The notes: a model not told the origin generated them from the sequence alone. Shown: positions 36,632 to 45,949, counted from the stretch's first letter. The stretch: DNA of 64,000 nt from Nesterenkonia muleiensis (GCF_003600155.1 NZ_QWLD01000040.1:372001-436000); one strand, 5' to 3'. A program made the numbers and translations.

Positions 36632-38320
36632 ATGACTCCACATCATGATCCGCATCACCCCCCCGCAGCGGACGCCGGCCGGGAATGGTGGCGCAGTGCG
36701 GTGATCTATCAGATCTACCCACGCTCATTCGCCGATGCCAATGGTGATGGAATCGGCGACCTTCCCGGGATCACGGCCCGGATGGGCGACCTGCAAGACC
36801 TCGGCATTGATGCACTCTGGCTCAGTCCCTTCATGACCTCGCCGCAGAAGGATGCCGGATACGATGTCGCGGACTACTGTGACGTCGATCCGCTCTTCGG
36901 AACCCTGGCCGACTTCGACGACCTACTTGCCGCAGCGCATGCTCGGGGGATCCGGATCATCGTCGACCTGGTGCCGAACCACTCATCTGATCAGCACATC
37001 TGGTTTCAGCAGGCACTCACCGCGCGCCCGGAGAGCCCAGAGCGGAAGCGATACATCTTCCGTAATGGCCGGGGAGAGGACGGAGAGCTGCCGCCGAACA
37101 ACTGGCAGTCGATCTTCGGGGGGCCGGCCTGGACCCGAGTCACTGAGGCAGACGGAAGTCTCGGTCAGTGGTATCTGCATCTGTTCGACTCCAGCCAGCC
37201 GGACTTCGACTGGTCCAATGAGGAGGTCAAGGAGGAGTTTCGGCGCATTCTGCGGTTCTGGCTGGACCGAGGAGTAGACGGATTCCGTGTGGATGTGGCC
37301 CATGGGCTGGTCAAGGACCAGGACTTCGCCGACTACACCCCGGACCCAGAGGCGGCGTCCATGGGGGGAGAGGAAACCCCTGCTCCCTACTTCGAACAGC
37401 CCGGTGTGCACGAGATCTACCGGGACTGGCGGAAGCTGCTCAATCAGTACAGCGGAGACCGCGCACTCTGCGGTGAGGCGTGGACGTCCTCGGTGGAGTC
37501 GATGGCCCTGTGGGTGCGGCCGGATGAGATGCACCAGACGTTCAACTTCGAGTACCTGCTTGCCCCGTGGGAGGCAGCGGAGCTGCGTTCGATCATCGAG
37601 CGATCGGTGAGTGCCTTCGGCGGTGTCGGCGCGCCTGGCACCTGGGTGCTGTCCAACCATGATGTGATCCGTCACACCACCAGGCTCTCCCTGACCTCCG
37701 AACCTGCTCAGGGCACCGGAATCGGCCCGGACTTCCCCGGGATTCCCGAGTACGATGACGCGGTGCTCCGAGGCCAGGCCGCCACAGCCCTGATGCTGGC
37801 CCTGCCCGGGTCGGCCTATATCTATCAGGGCGAGGAGCTGGGTCTCGATGAGGTCCACGACCTGCCTGCGGAGTCACGGCAGGATCCCACCTGGTTCAGG
37901 ACCAACGGCGAGAAGGTCGGCCGCGACGGGTGCCGGGTTCCGCTGCCCTGGGATGCTGATCAACCTGCCTATGGGTTCAACCGCACCGGAGAGTCTTGGC
38001 TGCCTCAGCCCGCCCGCTGGGCATCACTGGCCCGTGACCGGCAGCAGGCCGATCCAGGATCCACCTTGTCTCTGTACCGAGCGCTGCTGCGGCTGCGCCG
38101 CGACCTGGGGTTGGGTACAGGTGAGATCGAATGGATCGAGGGCTACGGCGAAGGTGTGCTGGCGTTCCAGAATCGGGAGGTTATCGTGATTGCCAATATC
38201 AGCGGTGAGCCGGTGGATCTGCCGTCTGGGGCGGAGGTCCTGGTGACCAGCCGCCCGCTAGACGGCAGGGAGATTCACGCTGACACCACAGTATGGTTGA
38301 GGCAGAATCACTCTCACTGA
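36632..38320 (+). CDS. GH13 alpha-glucosidase
   Basis: 562 residues, cytoplasmic exo-acting enzyme releasing glucose from maltose and maltodextrins. It starts REWWRSAVIYQIYPRSFADANGDGIGD-like (about 19-44), typical of oligo-1,6/alpha-glucosidases. Motifs: DLVPNHSSDQH, GFRVDVAHGL (nucleophile Asp), LCGEAWTSS (acid Glu) and LSNHDVIRH (third Asp). GADSAYIYQGEELG-like text (AYIYQGEELGLDEV) follows. It is divergent from malE, with two shared LacI-type operators. Fourteen bases separate its stop from the GTG of the lacI gene, which is co-transcribed. Confidence 0.93.
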   Translation: MTPHHDPHHPPAADAGREWWRSAVIYQIYPRSFADANGDGIGDLPGITARMGDLQDLGIDALWLSPFMTSPQKDAGYDVADYCDVDPLFGTLADFDDLLAAAHARGIRIIVDLVPNHSSDQHIWFQQALTARPESPERKRYIFRNGRGEDGELPPNNWQSIFGGPAWTRVTEADGSLGQWYLHLFDSSQPDFDWSNEEVKEEFRRILRFWLDRGVDGFRVDVAHGLVKDQDFADYTPDPEAASMGGEETPAPYFEQPGVHEIYRDWRKLLNQYSGDRALCGEAWTSSVESMALWVRPDEMHQTFNFEYLLAPWEAAELRSIIERSVSAFGGVGAPGTWVLSNHDVIRHTTRLSLTSEPAQGTGIGPDFPGIPEYDDAVLRGQAATALMLALPGSAYIYQGEELGLDEVHDLPAESRQDPTWFRTNGEKVGRDGCRVPLPWDADQPAYGFNRTGESWLPQPARWASLARDRQQADPGSTLSLYRALLRLRRDLGLGTGEIEWIEGYGEGVLAFQNREVIVIANISGEPVDLPSGAEVLVTSRPLDGREIHADTTVWLRQNHSH

Positions 38321-38334
38321 GAGGAGGGAGCTCT

Positions 38335-39357
38335 GTGGTCAGCCTGGACGAGGTCGCACGCACGGCAGGAGTGTCCTCTGCCACCGTCTCGCGCGCGCTC
38401 AGCGGCCGAGGTCATGTCTCGCCTGCCACCCGGGATCGGGTGCTGGAGGCCGCTGAGCAACTGGGCTACGTGGTCTCTTCTGCGGCATCGAGCCTGGCTT
38501 CAGGACGCAGCCGCAGCATCGGGGTGATGACCCCCGATTTGCATCGGTGGTTCTTCAACTCGGTGCTGACCGGAATATCGGACACACTGACCAGGGCCGG
38601 CTTCGACCTCACTCTCTACAACGTCACCAGCGACCCTCAGCTGCGGCATGAGATCTTCCGAGCCTTTCTGCAGCGCCGCCGTGTGGACGGGGTCATTGTG
38701 CTGGCTCTGGAGCTCGATGACTGGGAGGCCGAGCAGCTGAAGCAGCTGGATCTTCCGGTGATTGTGCTCGGTGGAGCGCTGCAGGACCTGCCCAGCATGT
38801 CTGTCAACGATCAGGGGCTGATCCGCCTGGCTGCTGAGCATCTGCTCTCACTGGGGCACCGGAACATCGGATACATCGGCGGCGATCAGGCCTTCGATGC
38901 GGACTACCACGTGCCTACTCAGCGCCGAGAAGGCTTCAGCGAGGCTCTGCGGGACTTCGGCGTTGAACCCCATGTTCAGCTGTCTCGGGCCGCCGACTTC
39001 ACCATCGCCGGAGGCTACCAAGTGGCCAAACAGCTGTTCGGCTCGCCAGCCGCAGCGATGACCGGCCTGGTCGCTGCCTCCGATGAGATGGCGATCGGTG
39101 CCCTGCTGGCGGCGAAAGATCTGGGCGTCCAGGTACCGCATCAGGTCTCGGTGGTGGGGGTGGACGGTCATGAGCTGGGTGAGCTGTTCGGTCTCACCAC
39201 AGTGGACCAGCATCCTGTGGGACAAGGGCGGACTGCCGCTGAGCATATTCTGGGCCGGGTCGAGGGACGAGGCAACGGCGATGTCGAGCTTCCCTTCGAG
39301 CTGGTAGTGCGGTCCACCAGTGCAGCGCCTTCACAGGCTGTGGACGGCTCGCCCTAA
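38335..39357 (+). CDS. LacI-family repressor of the mal locus
   Basis: 340 residues. The N-terminal helix-turn-helix is SLDEVARTAGVSSATVSRAL, followed by the hinge (SGRGHVSPATRDRVLEAA) and a periplasmic-binding-like sugar-sensing core (SIGVMTPDLHRWFFNSVL, GYIGGDQAF, VVGVDGHELGELFGLTTV). GTG 38335 is preferred because a GAGGAGGGAG site (38321-38330) directly precedes it; an ATG at 38293 would lie inside the alpha-glucosidase gene. The likely targets are the twin operators at 36481 and 36604, with maltose or a related sugar as inducer. It converges on the MFS gene, with a four-base overlap of stops. Confidence 0.92.
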   Translation: MVSLDEVARTAGVSSATVSRALSGRGHVSPATRDRVLEAAEQLGYVVSSAASSLASGRSRSIGVMTPDLHRWFFNSVLTGISDTLTRAGFDLTLYNVTSDPQLRHEIFRAFLQRRRVDGVIVLALELDDWEAEQLKQLDLPVIVLGGALQDLPSMSVNDQGLIRLAAEHLLSLGHRNIGYIGGDQAFDADYHVPTQRREGFSEALRDFGVEPHVQLSRAADFTIAGGYQVAKQLFGSPAAAMTGLVAASDEMAIGALLAAKDLGVQVPHQVSVVGVDGHELGELFGLTTVDQHPVGQGRTAAEHILGRVEGRGNGDVELPFELVVRSTSAAPSQAVDGSP

Positions 39358-40601
39358 TCGATGAGGCCGGCGCGGCGGCGGGTGCTCCGGTTGGCGTGGT
39401 CGGAGTATCGGGGCAGCCAGCGCTGCATACCGGCGGCGGCCAGCGGGCCGATGAACGATGCCGCCCACACCCCAGCGGCCAGTGAGCCCAGCGCGGCACC
39501 AGCGGAAAGGATCAGCGGGCCTGAACCCAGGCCGATATCGGTCAGCAGCCGCCATGCGCCCAGGAACTGCGGACGGGCCTGCGGGGGAGAGATGTCTGAG
39601 GCGATGGTCATCATGATGCCTGAGCCGCAGCCGTTGGCGAAGCCCAGCAGCATGGCCACCACGGCCAGCCCGGTGGCTGTGGAGGTCACGGGGAACAACG
39701 CCATCGCCAGCCCCAGCATGGTCATCGCCGGGACACCGACCCAGAGCCTGCCCAGCTTGTCCATCACCTTGCCCGCCGGGTAGAAGAGCAGCATGTCGAT
39801 CCCGCCCGCCAGGCCGAACAGCAGCGAGATGGTGGTGGGGTCGAGTTCGATGTATTCGCCCCACAGCGGGATGACCTGCTGGCGGGCACCCCGGATCGCG
39901 CCGACCAGCATCCCTACCGTGCCCAGGGTGAGCAGCATTCGGCGCTGCTCGTTGAGGACGGTCCAGAAGCGCGGCTTGGTGAGTGCTTCAGTGACCGAAG
40001 TTGCGGCGGCGTCGTCCTTCTTCTTCCTGGTGGGGCGTGCCAGCCACACAGTGACGGTGGCCGCCAGGGCGGTCACCACCGCGATGAAGAACACCGTGCT
40101 CATGTCGAAGAAGTAGATCACCGCTGCACCCAGGAAGGGGCCGACGAACTGCCCGATCCGATGCACCCCGCCGAGGGTGGAGAGCACCGTGGCGCGATGA
40201 AAAGCCGGTGTCACCTCAGTGAGATAGGAATGCCGGGCCAGATGGAAGACCGCGTTGGATGCGCCGACCAGCAGAACAGCCGCACCCAGGGTGATCACGG
40301 AGGGGGCCAGGGCAGCAGCGAGGAAGCCGAGGGCCGCCACAGAACCTGCCACCAGCATGGCGGGACGGTCACCGATCTTGGCGGCCAGCTGACCGGCCGG
40401 AAGGTCCGCCAGAATCTGGCCCACCGGCAGCATGGCGGCGATCACACCGGCCATTGCCAGGCTCGCCCCGCGCTCCACGCTGTAGGGGGCGATGATCGGC
40501 AGCATCGCTCCGATTCCGGTGCTGAAGATGAACGCCGGGATGAGCGCCCCCAGCACGACGTCCCTGAAGGGGAAGGTGGGCTGAGCTGCGGCTTTGGTCA
40601 C
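39354..40601 (-). CDS. MFS transporter
   Basis: 415 residues with about twelve transmembrane helices and a basic central loop (LARPTRKKKDDAAATSV) between the two halves. The loop after helix 2 has GQLAAKIGDRPAM, the usual MFS motif A. The substrate is unknown; the fold suggests a drug or metabolite exporter. The GTG at 40599-40601 has a TGGAG site close upstream, better than an in-frame start at 40670 that would run into the helY upstream region. The gene is divergent from helY by about 90 nt. Confidence 0.85.
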   Translation of the reverse strand: MTKAAAQPTFPFRDVVLGALIPAFIFSTGIGAMLPIIAPYSVERGASLAMAGVIAAMLPVGQILADLPAGQLAAKIGDRPAMLVAGSVAALGFLAAALAPSVITLGAAVLLVGASNAVFHLARHSYLTEVTPAFHRATVLSTLGGVHRIGQFVGPFLGAAVIYFFDMSTVFFIAVVTALAATVTVWLARPTRKKKDDAAATSVTEALTKPRFWTVLNEQRRMLLTLGTVGMLVGAIRGARQQVIPLWGEYIELDPTTISLLFGLAGGIDMLLFYPAGKVMDKLGRLWVGVPAMTMLGLAMALFPVTSTATGLAVVAMLLGFANGCGSGIMMTIASDISPPQARPQFLGAWRLLTDIGLGSGPLILSAGAALGSLAAGVWAASFIGPLAAAGMQRWLPRYSDHANRSTRRRAGLID

Positions 40602-40691
40602 GTCTCCACACTCTACTCGCACGGTAGGGTTAGCAGTGAGCGAGCCGGGTGTCCGGCTCGTGCGAAGCACCAGGAGGGAAGCGAGCCAACG

Positions 40692-43616
40692 ATGTCCTCA
40701 CCGGCCCAGCGCTACGCTGAATCTCGGCGCCGCGCAGCTGAGGCAAAGACCCAGCTCGGCGTCTTCACCGCCCATCAGTCGTTTGACCTCGATGACTTCC
40801 AGCGCGAATCCTGCCGCCACCTCGAAGACGGTAGGGCGGTTCTGGTGGCAGCACCGACCGGAGCGGGCAAGACGATTGTGGGGGAGTTCGCCGTCCACCT
40901 GGCACTGGTCCAGGGCAAGAAGACCTTCTACACCACTCCGATCAAAGCGCTGAGCAACCAGAAGTTCCAGGAGCTTCGCCAGCAATACGGCTCAGATCGG
41001 GTGGGCCTGCTCACCGGTGACACCTCCATCAACTCCGAGGCTCCCGTGGTGGTGATGACCACAGAGGTGTTGCGCAACATGCTCTATCAGGACTCCGGCA
41101 CGCTGGCGGAGCTGGGGTTCGTGGTGATGGACGAGGTTCACTATTTGGCTGATCGCTTCCGCGGTGCGGTGTGGGAGGAAGTCATCATCCATCTGCCGGA
41201 GTCGGTGCAGGTGGCTGCGCTCTCAGCCACAGTCTCCAATGCCGAGGAGTTCGGCGCCTGGCTGGACACCGTTCGTGGTGAAACTGCTGTGGTGGTCTCC
41301 GAGCACCGCCCGGTGCCGCTGTGGCAGCACATGCTGGTCGACTACCAGCTTCTCGACCTGTTCGTCTCCGAGAGGAACGAGGGCGTAGCCCAACTGGTCA
41401 ACCCCGAGCTGCAGAGGCTCTCCCACTATTCCCAGGCGCCTGCCTCACGCCGCTCCGGGGGCCACCGCGGCCGGGGCAGAGGCAGACGTGACCACCGCCG
41501 GGACTTCAGCCGCTCAGCACAACGAGGCGGGGGAGAGGTCTCCCGGCTCTCCGGTACTCCCAAGGGTGCTCCACGGCTGAGCCGCCCCCGGACGATCAGA
41601 GCGCTGGACCGGGAAGGCCTGCTGCCCTGCATCGACTTCATCTTCTCCCGAGCAGGCTGCGAAGCCGCTGTGGAGCAGTGTCTGCACCACGGCATCCAGC
41701 TGACCACGAAGCAGGAGGCTCAGGAGATCGCCTCTCGCGTGGAGGCCATGGGCTGGGAACTACCGGCCGAGGACCTTGCCGTTCTGGGCTTCGACAGTTT
41801 CCGTGAGGCTCTGATCAGCGGCATAGCCGCTCATCATGCAGGCATGTTGCCCCCGTTCAAGGAACTGGTGGAGAACCTCTACGCCGAAGGCCTGCTGAAG
41901 GTGGTGTTCGCCACTGAGACCCTGGCCCTGGGGATCAACATGCCGGCACGAACCGTGGTGCTGGAGAAGCTGGACAAGTTCAACGGAGAGAGCCACCAGG
42001 ACATCACCCCCGGTGAGTACACGCAGCTCACCGGGCGGGCGGGGCGCCGCGGGATCGACGTGGAGGGTCACGCCGTAGTGGTCTGGCAGCCTGGGATGGA
42101 CCCGCGTCAGGTAGCGGGTCTTGCCTCCAAACGGACCTATCCGCTGAACTCGAGTTTTCGACCCAGCTACAACATGGCGGTCAACCTCACCGCACAGTTC
42201 GGACGCCGCCGGGCTCGCACGATCCTGGAGTCCTCCTTCGCCCAGTTCCAGGCTGACCGGGCAGTGGTCGGGCTGGCCCGCGATGTGGCCAAACGCGAGT
42301 CCTCACTGGAGGGGTACCAGGACGCCATGGCCTGCCATCTGGGAGACTTCGGCGAGTACGCCGAACTGCGCCGTCGGCTCAATGAGCAGCAGAAGGACCA
42401 GGCCAAAGCCCGCAACAGACAGCGCAGGACAGAGATCGTCCGGCTGCTCAGTGCTTTGGAGCCGGGGGACGTGATCGAGGTCGGTGGGCGCCGTCGTCTG
42501 GGTGATTGCCTGGTTGTTCACTCGGCGCCCGAACATGACCCGCGCCCCGGGGTGATCACTGAGGACGGCAAGCTGCGCAATGTGACCGTGGAAGATTTCG
42601 CACAGCCGCCGGAGGTCATCGCCAGTATCCGCCTGCCGAGGAAACCGCAGGTCAAAGTGCCCAAGATCAGGCGGGACCTGGCCTCGGCCATGCGCAATGC
42701 TCTGCGAGAACGCACCCCGCCCCGGAAGAACGCATCCCAGCCGGGATTCGGATTCACCGACGACGACGCCGGCTCGCATCCCAGTGTGGAGCAACTTGAG
42801 TCCCAGCTGCGCAAACACCCCTGCCACTCCTGTTCCGACAGGGAGGAGCACGCCCGGTGGGCTGAGCGTTGGTGGAAGCTGCGCCGGGAGACAGACCAGC
42901 TCAAGGCGAAGATCGACCGGCGGACCGGGTCCATCGCCAAGACCTTCGACCGGGTCTGTGGGGTCCTCTTCGAACTCGGGCATCTGCAGCCTGCCCAGGA
43001 GGAGAAGATCCCCACTGGCGCACCCCTGCACGAAGAGTTCAACGCCGAGGAGTTCCTGGTCACCGCCCGCGGCCAGCGGCTGCGCAGGATCTACGGTGAG
43101 CGGGACCTGTTCACCGAGCTGCTCATGGACCGTGGAGTGCTGGATCAGCTCGGTGCCGAAGAGCTTGCCGCCTTCTCCACGCTACTGGTCTACCAGGCCA
43201 AGCGTGAGGACGAGGGAGCGATGCCGCAGATGCCCACCAAGAAGCTCTCCGCCGCGGTGCGTTCGGCCCTTGAGGTGCACGCTGAGCTTGAGGCTCTGGA
43301 GAAGCGTCACCACCTGGAGCCCACTGACGCTCCGGAGCTGGGCCTGAGCCTCCCGATGTACTCCTGGGCCACCGGGACGAGCCTGAAGTCTGCGCTCGAG
43401 GAGTCCCCGCTGGCAGCAGGTGATTTTGTGCGCTGGGCCAAGCAGTGCATCGACACCCTCGACCAGATCTCCGCGGTGCCTACTGCCAGCGCCCGGTTCA
43501 CCAGCCGGTGCCAGGAGGCTGTGGACCTCATCGCCAGGGGAGTGGTCTCCTACTCATCAGTCGTCTACCAGTCCGCAGAGGAAGATTACGATTCAGATGC
43601 CTCCAGTGACCTCTGA
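40692..43616 (+). CDS. helY: Ski2/Mtr4-like DEAD/DEAH-box RNA helicase (HelY type)
   Basis: 974 residues. ATP-dependent helicase related to eukaryotic Ski2 and Mtr4; a role in RNA turnover is inferred. Motifs: Walker A AAPTGAGKT, DEVHYLADRFRG (DEVH box), SATVSNAEEF, HHAGMLPPFKELVENLYAEG, FATETLALGINMPART, and QLTGRAGRRGID. A basic Arg/Gly insertion (about residues 250-275, RRSGGHRGRGRGRRDHRRD) lies between the two RecA domains and may bind RNA. A C-terminal DSHCT-like region is present. ATG 40692 is chosen; AGGAGGG at 40672-40678 is 13 nt upstream. The 3' end overlaps the next gene by 20 bases. Confidence 0.93.
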   Translation: MSSPAQRYAESRRRAAEAKTQLGVFTAHQSFDLDDFQRESCRHLEDGRAVLVAAPTGAGKTIVGEFAVHLALVQGKKTFYTTPIKALSNQKFQELRQQYGSDRVGLLTGDTSINSEAPVVVMTTEVLRNMLYQDSGTLAELGFVVMDEVHYLADRFRGAVWEEVIIHLPESVQVAALSATVSNAEEFGAWLDTVRGETAVVVSEHRPVPLWQHMLVDYQLLDLFVSERNEGVAQLVNPELQRLSHYSQAPASRRSGGHRGRGRGRRDHRRDFSRSAQRGGGEVSRLSGTPKGAPRLSRPRTIRALDREGLLPCIDFIFSRAGCEAAVEQCLHHGIQLTTKQEAQEIASRVEAMGWELPAEDLAVLGFDSFREALISGIAAHHAGMLPPFKELVENLYAEGLLKVVFATETLALGINMPARTVVLEKLDKFNGESHQDITPGEYTQLTGRAGRRGIDVEGHAVVVWQPGMDPRQVAGLASKRTYPLNSSFRPSYNMAVNLTAQFGRRRARTILESSFAQFQADRAVVGLARDVAKRESSLEGYQDAMACHLGDFGEYAELRRRLNEQQKDQAKARNRQRRTEIVRLLSALEPGDVIEVGGRRRLGDCLVVHSAPEHDPRPGVITEDGKLRNVTVEDFAQPPEVIASIRLPRKPQVKVPKIRRDLASAMRNALRERTPPRKNASQPGFGFTDDDAGSHPSVEQLESQLRKHPCHSCSDREEHARWAERWWKLRRETDQLKAKIDRRTGSIAKTFDRVCGVLFELGHLQPAQEEKIPTGAPLHEEFNAEEFLVTARGQRLRRIYGERDLFTELLMDRGVLDQLGAEELAAFSTLLVYQAKREDEGAMPQMPTKKLSAAVRSALEVHAELEALEKRHHLEPTDAPELGLSLPMYSWATGTSLKSALEESPLAAGDFVRWAKQCIDTLDQISAVPTASARFTSRCQEAVDLIARGVVSYSSVVYQSAEEDYDSDASSDL

Positions 43617-44772
43617 GCAGCCCACCCACCCGCCGGCCCTGCTGTACAACGGCACCATTCACTCCACCGCTGAGCCCTACGCCGAGGCAATGGTCGTCGA
43701 GGACGGTCAGGTGGCTTGGTTGGGGAGTGATGAGACGGCTGAACGGCTGCGCGAGGAGCGGTTCTTCGTCCATGACCTGGACCGGGCCCTGGTGGCACCG
43801 GCCTTTGTGGGGATGGTGAGTCTCACCGCGCCCGAGCTTGATGGCGGTGCTGTGGCTCAGATCCTCGATACAGCGGCACATCAGCTGGGCTACTCGGCGC
43901 TTCGGCTGGTCACCGAGCTGGAGGTCACCGACATCGCAGATGAGGCCAGGGCCTCCACTGTGCAGCATCTCTACGAGGTGCTGCAGGTTGCCGCCGATCA
44001 TCCGGTGGATGTCTGGCCGGCAGTCCTGCTGCGGGGTGTGACCGCAGACGGGGGAGCGCCATCGATCGCTCCGGTCAATGATCTGCTGGACCTGTTGGAT
44101 GAGCTGGATGCTCAGGGGCGGGAGGTGGCGGTAGCGCTGGACCTTACTGAGATCCAGCCGAATCTGCTGGGCGTGCGGTCTTGGTCTGCCGAAGCGGGCA
44201 GGCAGCTGCTGCTGGACTGCCGCGGCTGTGAACCCGGCGTCGTCGTCGATTCTGTGGTGACATCGCAGAAGCACCTGCGGGAGCTGAGGCAGACACCCTC
44301 ACCGTCTACGCCGACGGTCCTGGTGGGCTTCGACTCCGCGGAAAGAAGCTTGTGGGAGCAGCTGCTCAACACTGGGGTTCACGTGCTGCTGACCGGGCCG
44401 GGCCATGTGGCCACAGCTCTGGCGGTCGGTGTGCCGACCTCCGCGGCACCGGGGGAGGGGGAGAATCCCTGGGAGTTGGTCTCACACCATGTTCATCACC
44501 ACACTGACCCGGTCTCGGCGCGGGCTGCCTTCAATGCCCAGACCCGGGGCGCCTACCGTTCGCTGCCGGATGCTCCAGTCTCCGCAGGTCAGCTGAATCC
44601 GGGCAGTGCGGCGACCTACGCGGTATGGGAGGTGGAGGCGGTGGCGGTGCAGACGCCGAATTCGACAGTATCGGCCTGGAGCACCGATACCCGCGCACGT
44701 ACTCCAATGCTGCCCTATCTGGATGGAGAAACACTTCCGCGGCTGGTCAGCACCATCATCCGCGGGCGGTAG
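43597..44772 (+). CDS. Amidohydrolase-superfamily homologue lacking the metal-binding HxH
   Basis: 391 residues. The start resembles YtcJ/imidazolonepropionase-type amidohydrolases (LLYNGTIHSTAEPYAEAMVVEDGQVAWLG, positions about 13-41). The C-terminus has a matching end (PVSARAAFNAQTRGAYRSL). Where active members read PGFVDxHxH, this one reads VAPAFVGMVSL, so the first two metal ligands are gone. A His cluster VSHHVHHHT sits near residue 295. It probably lacks the usual hydrolase activity. It overlaps helY by 20 bases and precedes the mannosyltransferase by ten, so it belongs to a helY-centred operon. ATG 43597 is the first plausible start. Confidence 0.7.
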   Translation: MPPVTSEQPTHPPALLYNGTIHSTAEPYAEAMVVEDGQVAWLGSDETAERLREERFFVHDLDRALVAPAFVGMVSLTAPELDGGAVAQILDTAAHQLGYSALRLVTELEVTDIADEARASTVQHLYEVLQVAADHPVDVWPAVLLRGVTADGGAPSIAPVNDLLDLLDELDAQGREVAVALDLTEIQPNLLGVRSWSAEAGRQLLLDCRGCEPGVVVDSVVTSQKHLRELRQTPSPSTPTVLVGFDSAERSLWEQLLNTGVHVLLTGPGHVATALAVGVPTSAAPGEGENPWELVSHHVHHHTDPVSARAAFNAQTRGAYRSLPDAPVSAGQLNPGSAATYAVWEVEAVAVQTPNSTVSAWSTDTRARTPMLPYLDGETLPRLVSTIIRGR

Positions 44773-44782
44773 ATTGGAGTCT

Positions 44783-45523
44783 ATGAAGACCCTGACCATC
44801 ATCCCCACCTATAACGAGATCGAGGCACTGCCCACCACAGTGGATCGGCTCCGTGCCGCAGTCCCCGAGACTGATGTGCTGATAGTGGATGACAACAGCC
44901 CCGACGGCACCGGTGAGCTGGCCGAACAGATGAGCGCGGCTGATGATCACATCCATGTGCTCCACCGGACGAAGAAAGACGGTCTGGGCGGGGCTTATAT
45001 CGCCGGTTTCACCTGGGGTCTTGAACGCGACTACGACGCCTTTGTGGAACTCGACGCCGATGGCTCCCATCAGCCTGAACAGCTCCCGGACCTGTTGGCG
45101 GCCATTGAGACAGCTGACCTGGTGATCGGCTCGCGCTGGGTCTCTGGGGGCTCTGTGGTGAACTGGCCGCTGCACCGGGAGCTGATCTCCCGGGCCGGCA
45201 GCCTCTACTCACGGACTCTGCTGGGACTGAAGGTCCGCGATATCACTGCGGGGTTCAGGGTGTTCCGCCGCAGCACCTTGGAGGATATCGATCTCAGTTC
45301 GATCGAATCTGTCGGATACGGCTTCCAGGTGGATATGACCTTCCGAGTCGCCGGGCAGGGCAAGACCATCACAGAAGTGCCGATCACCTTTGTGGAGCGC
45401 ACCCTGGGAGAGTCGAAGATGAGTGGCGGGATCGTGGTGGAAGCGGTGGCTAACGTCACCAAATGGGGCCTCACCGCACGCGCAAAGGCCCTGGCAAGAA
45501 GAGCCAGGGCCTTCAGCGGGTAG
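44783..45523 (+). CDS. ppm1: Polyprenol monophosphomannose synthase (GT2, Ppm1/DPM1-like)
   Basis: 246 residues. Transfers mannose from GDP-mannose to polyprenol phosphate at the membrane, supplying mannosyl donors for lipoglycans and glycoproteins. GT2 motifs: TIIPTYNEIEALP, VLIVDDNSPDGTGELAEQM, VELDADGSHQPEQLPDL, GSRWVSGGSVVNWP, GLKVRDITAGFRVFRRS and VPITFVERTLGESKMSG. No transmembrane domain is attached, unlike fused actinobacterial Lnt-Ppm1. ATG 44783 has a TTGGAG site. Its last codons contain a hairpin that faces the convergent rbpA gene. Confidence 0.92.
   Translation: MKTLTIIPTYNEIEALPTTVDRLRAAVPETDVLIVDDNSPDGTGELAEQMSAADDHIHVLHRTKKDGLGGAYIAGFTWGLERDYDAFVELDADGSHQPEQLPDLLAAIETADLVIGSRWVSGGSVVNWPLHRELISRAGSLYSRTLLGLKVRDITAGFRVFRRSTLEDIDLSSIESVGYGFQVDMTFRVAGQGKTITEVPITFVERTLGESKMSGGIVVEAVANVTKWGLTARAKALARRARAFSG
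45485..45513 (-). terminator. Hairpin inside the ppm1 3' end, facing rbpA
   Basis: AAGGCCCTGGC (45485-45495) pairs perfectly with GCCAGGGCCTT (45503-45513) around AAGAAGA. It encodes KALARRARAF of ppm1 on the plus strand and lies 28 nt past the rbpA stop on the minus strand, where a short TTTG follows. It probably serves as a rbpA terminator and may serve both directions. Confidence 0.6.
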
Positions 45524-45540
45524 CACAGAGAGAGTCTGGT

Positions 45541-45882
45541 CTAGACCTTCTCGCCGCGCTTTTCACGCAGAATCTTCAGCCGGTCTTTGAGGATGTCCTC
45601 AAGCTCATCCTCACCACGCCGTTCCAGAAGCATATCCCAGTGGGTACGCACCGGTTTCTCCGGCTCTTCGTCGGGTGCTCCGCCCTCTGCGAGCACCCCG
45701 ACCTTGCCGGAGACGGCTGTCCACGTCGCGGGGATCTCGGCCTCTGCTGCGAAGGTGACAGTGATCTTCTCGCCGTCTTCGCAGACGTACTCAACGTTCT
45801 GCCGGGGGGCTGGCTCCACACCGGATTCAGTCTCCATGGACTGTGCGCCCAGGCGCATACCGCGCAGGCTGCGATCACTCAT
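45541..45882 (-). CDS. rbpA: RNA polymerase-binding protein RbpA
   Basis: 113 residues. Actinobacterium-specific transcription factor that binds RNA polymerase core and group 1/2 sigma factors and helps open-complex formation. Known layout is seen: N-terminal tail with GMRLGAQSME, a core domain (VEYVCEDGEKITVTFAAEAEIPATW), a basic linker (EKPVRTHWDMLLERR) and a C-terminal sigma-interaction helix region (ELEDILKDRLKILREKRG). Only one Cys remains in the core (C34), so a zinc-binding form is unlikely. AAGGAG precedes the ATG. The partner SigA is at 13730. Confidence 0.96.
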   Translation of the reverse strand: MSDRSLRGMRLGAQSMETESGVEPAPRQNVEYVCEDGEKITVTFAAEAEIPATWTAVSGKVGVLAEGGAPDEEPEKPVRTHWDMLLERRGEDELEDILKDRLKILREKRGEKV

Positions 45883-45949
45883 CGCTGCTCCTTAACTAAA
45901 AGTCTCTCTTTAACGTAGTCTTCTCCGGTAGCGCAACGATGCCGCCAGC

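Noticed and set aside
41430-41530. Arg/Gly-rich stretch of helY as a possible frameshift or foreign insert
   Set aside because: The reading frame is continuous and both helicase halves are intact; basic inserts between the RecA domains are seen in this family.
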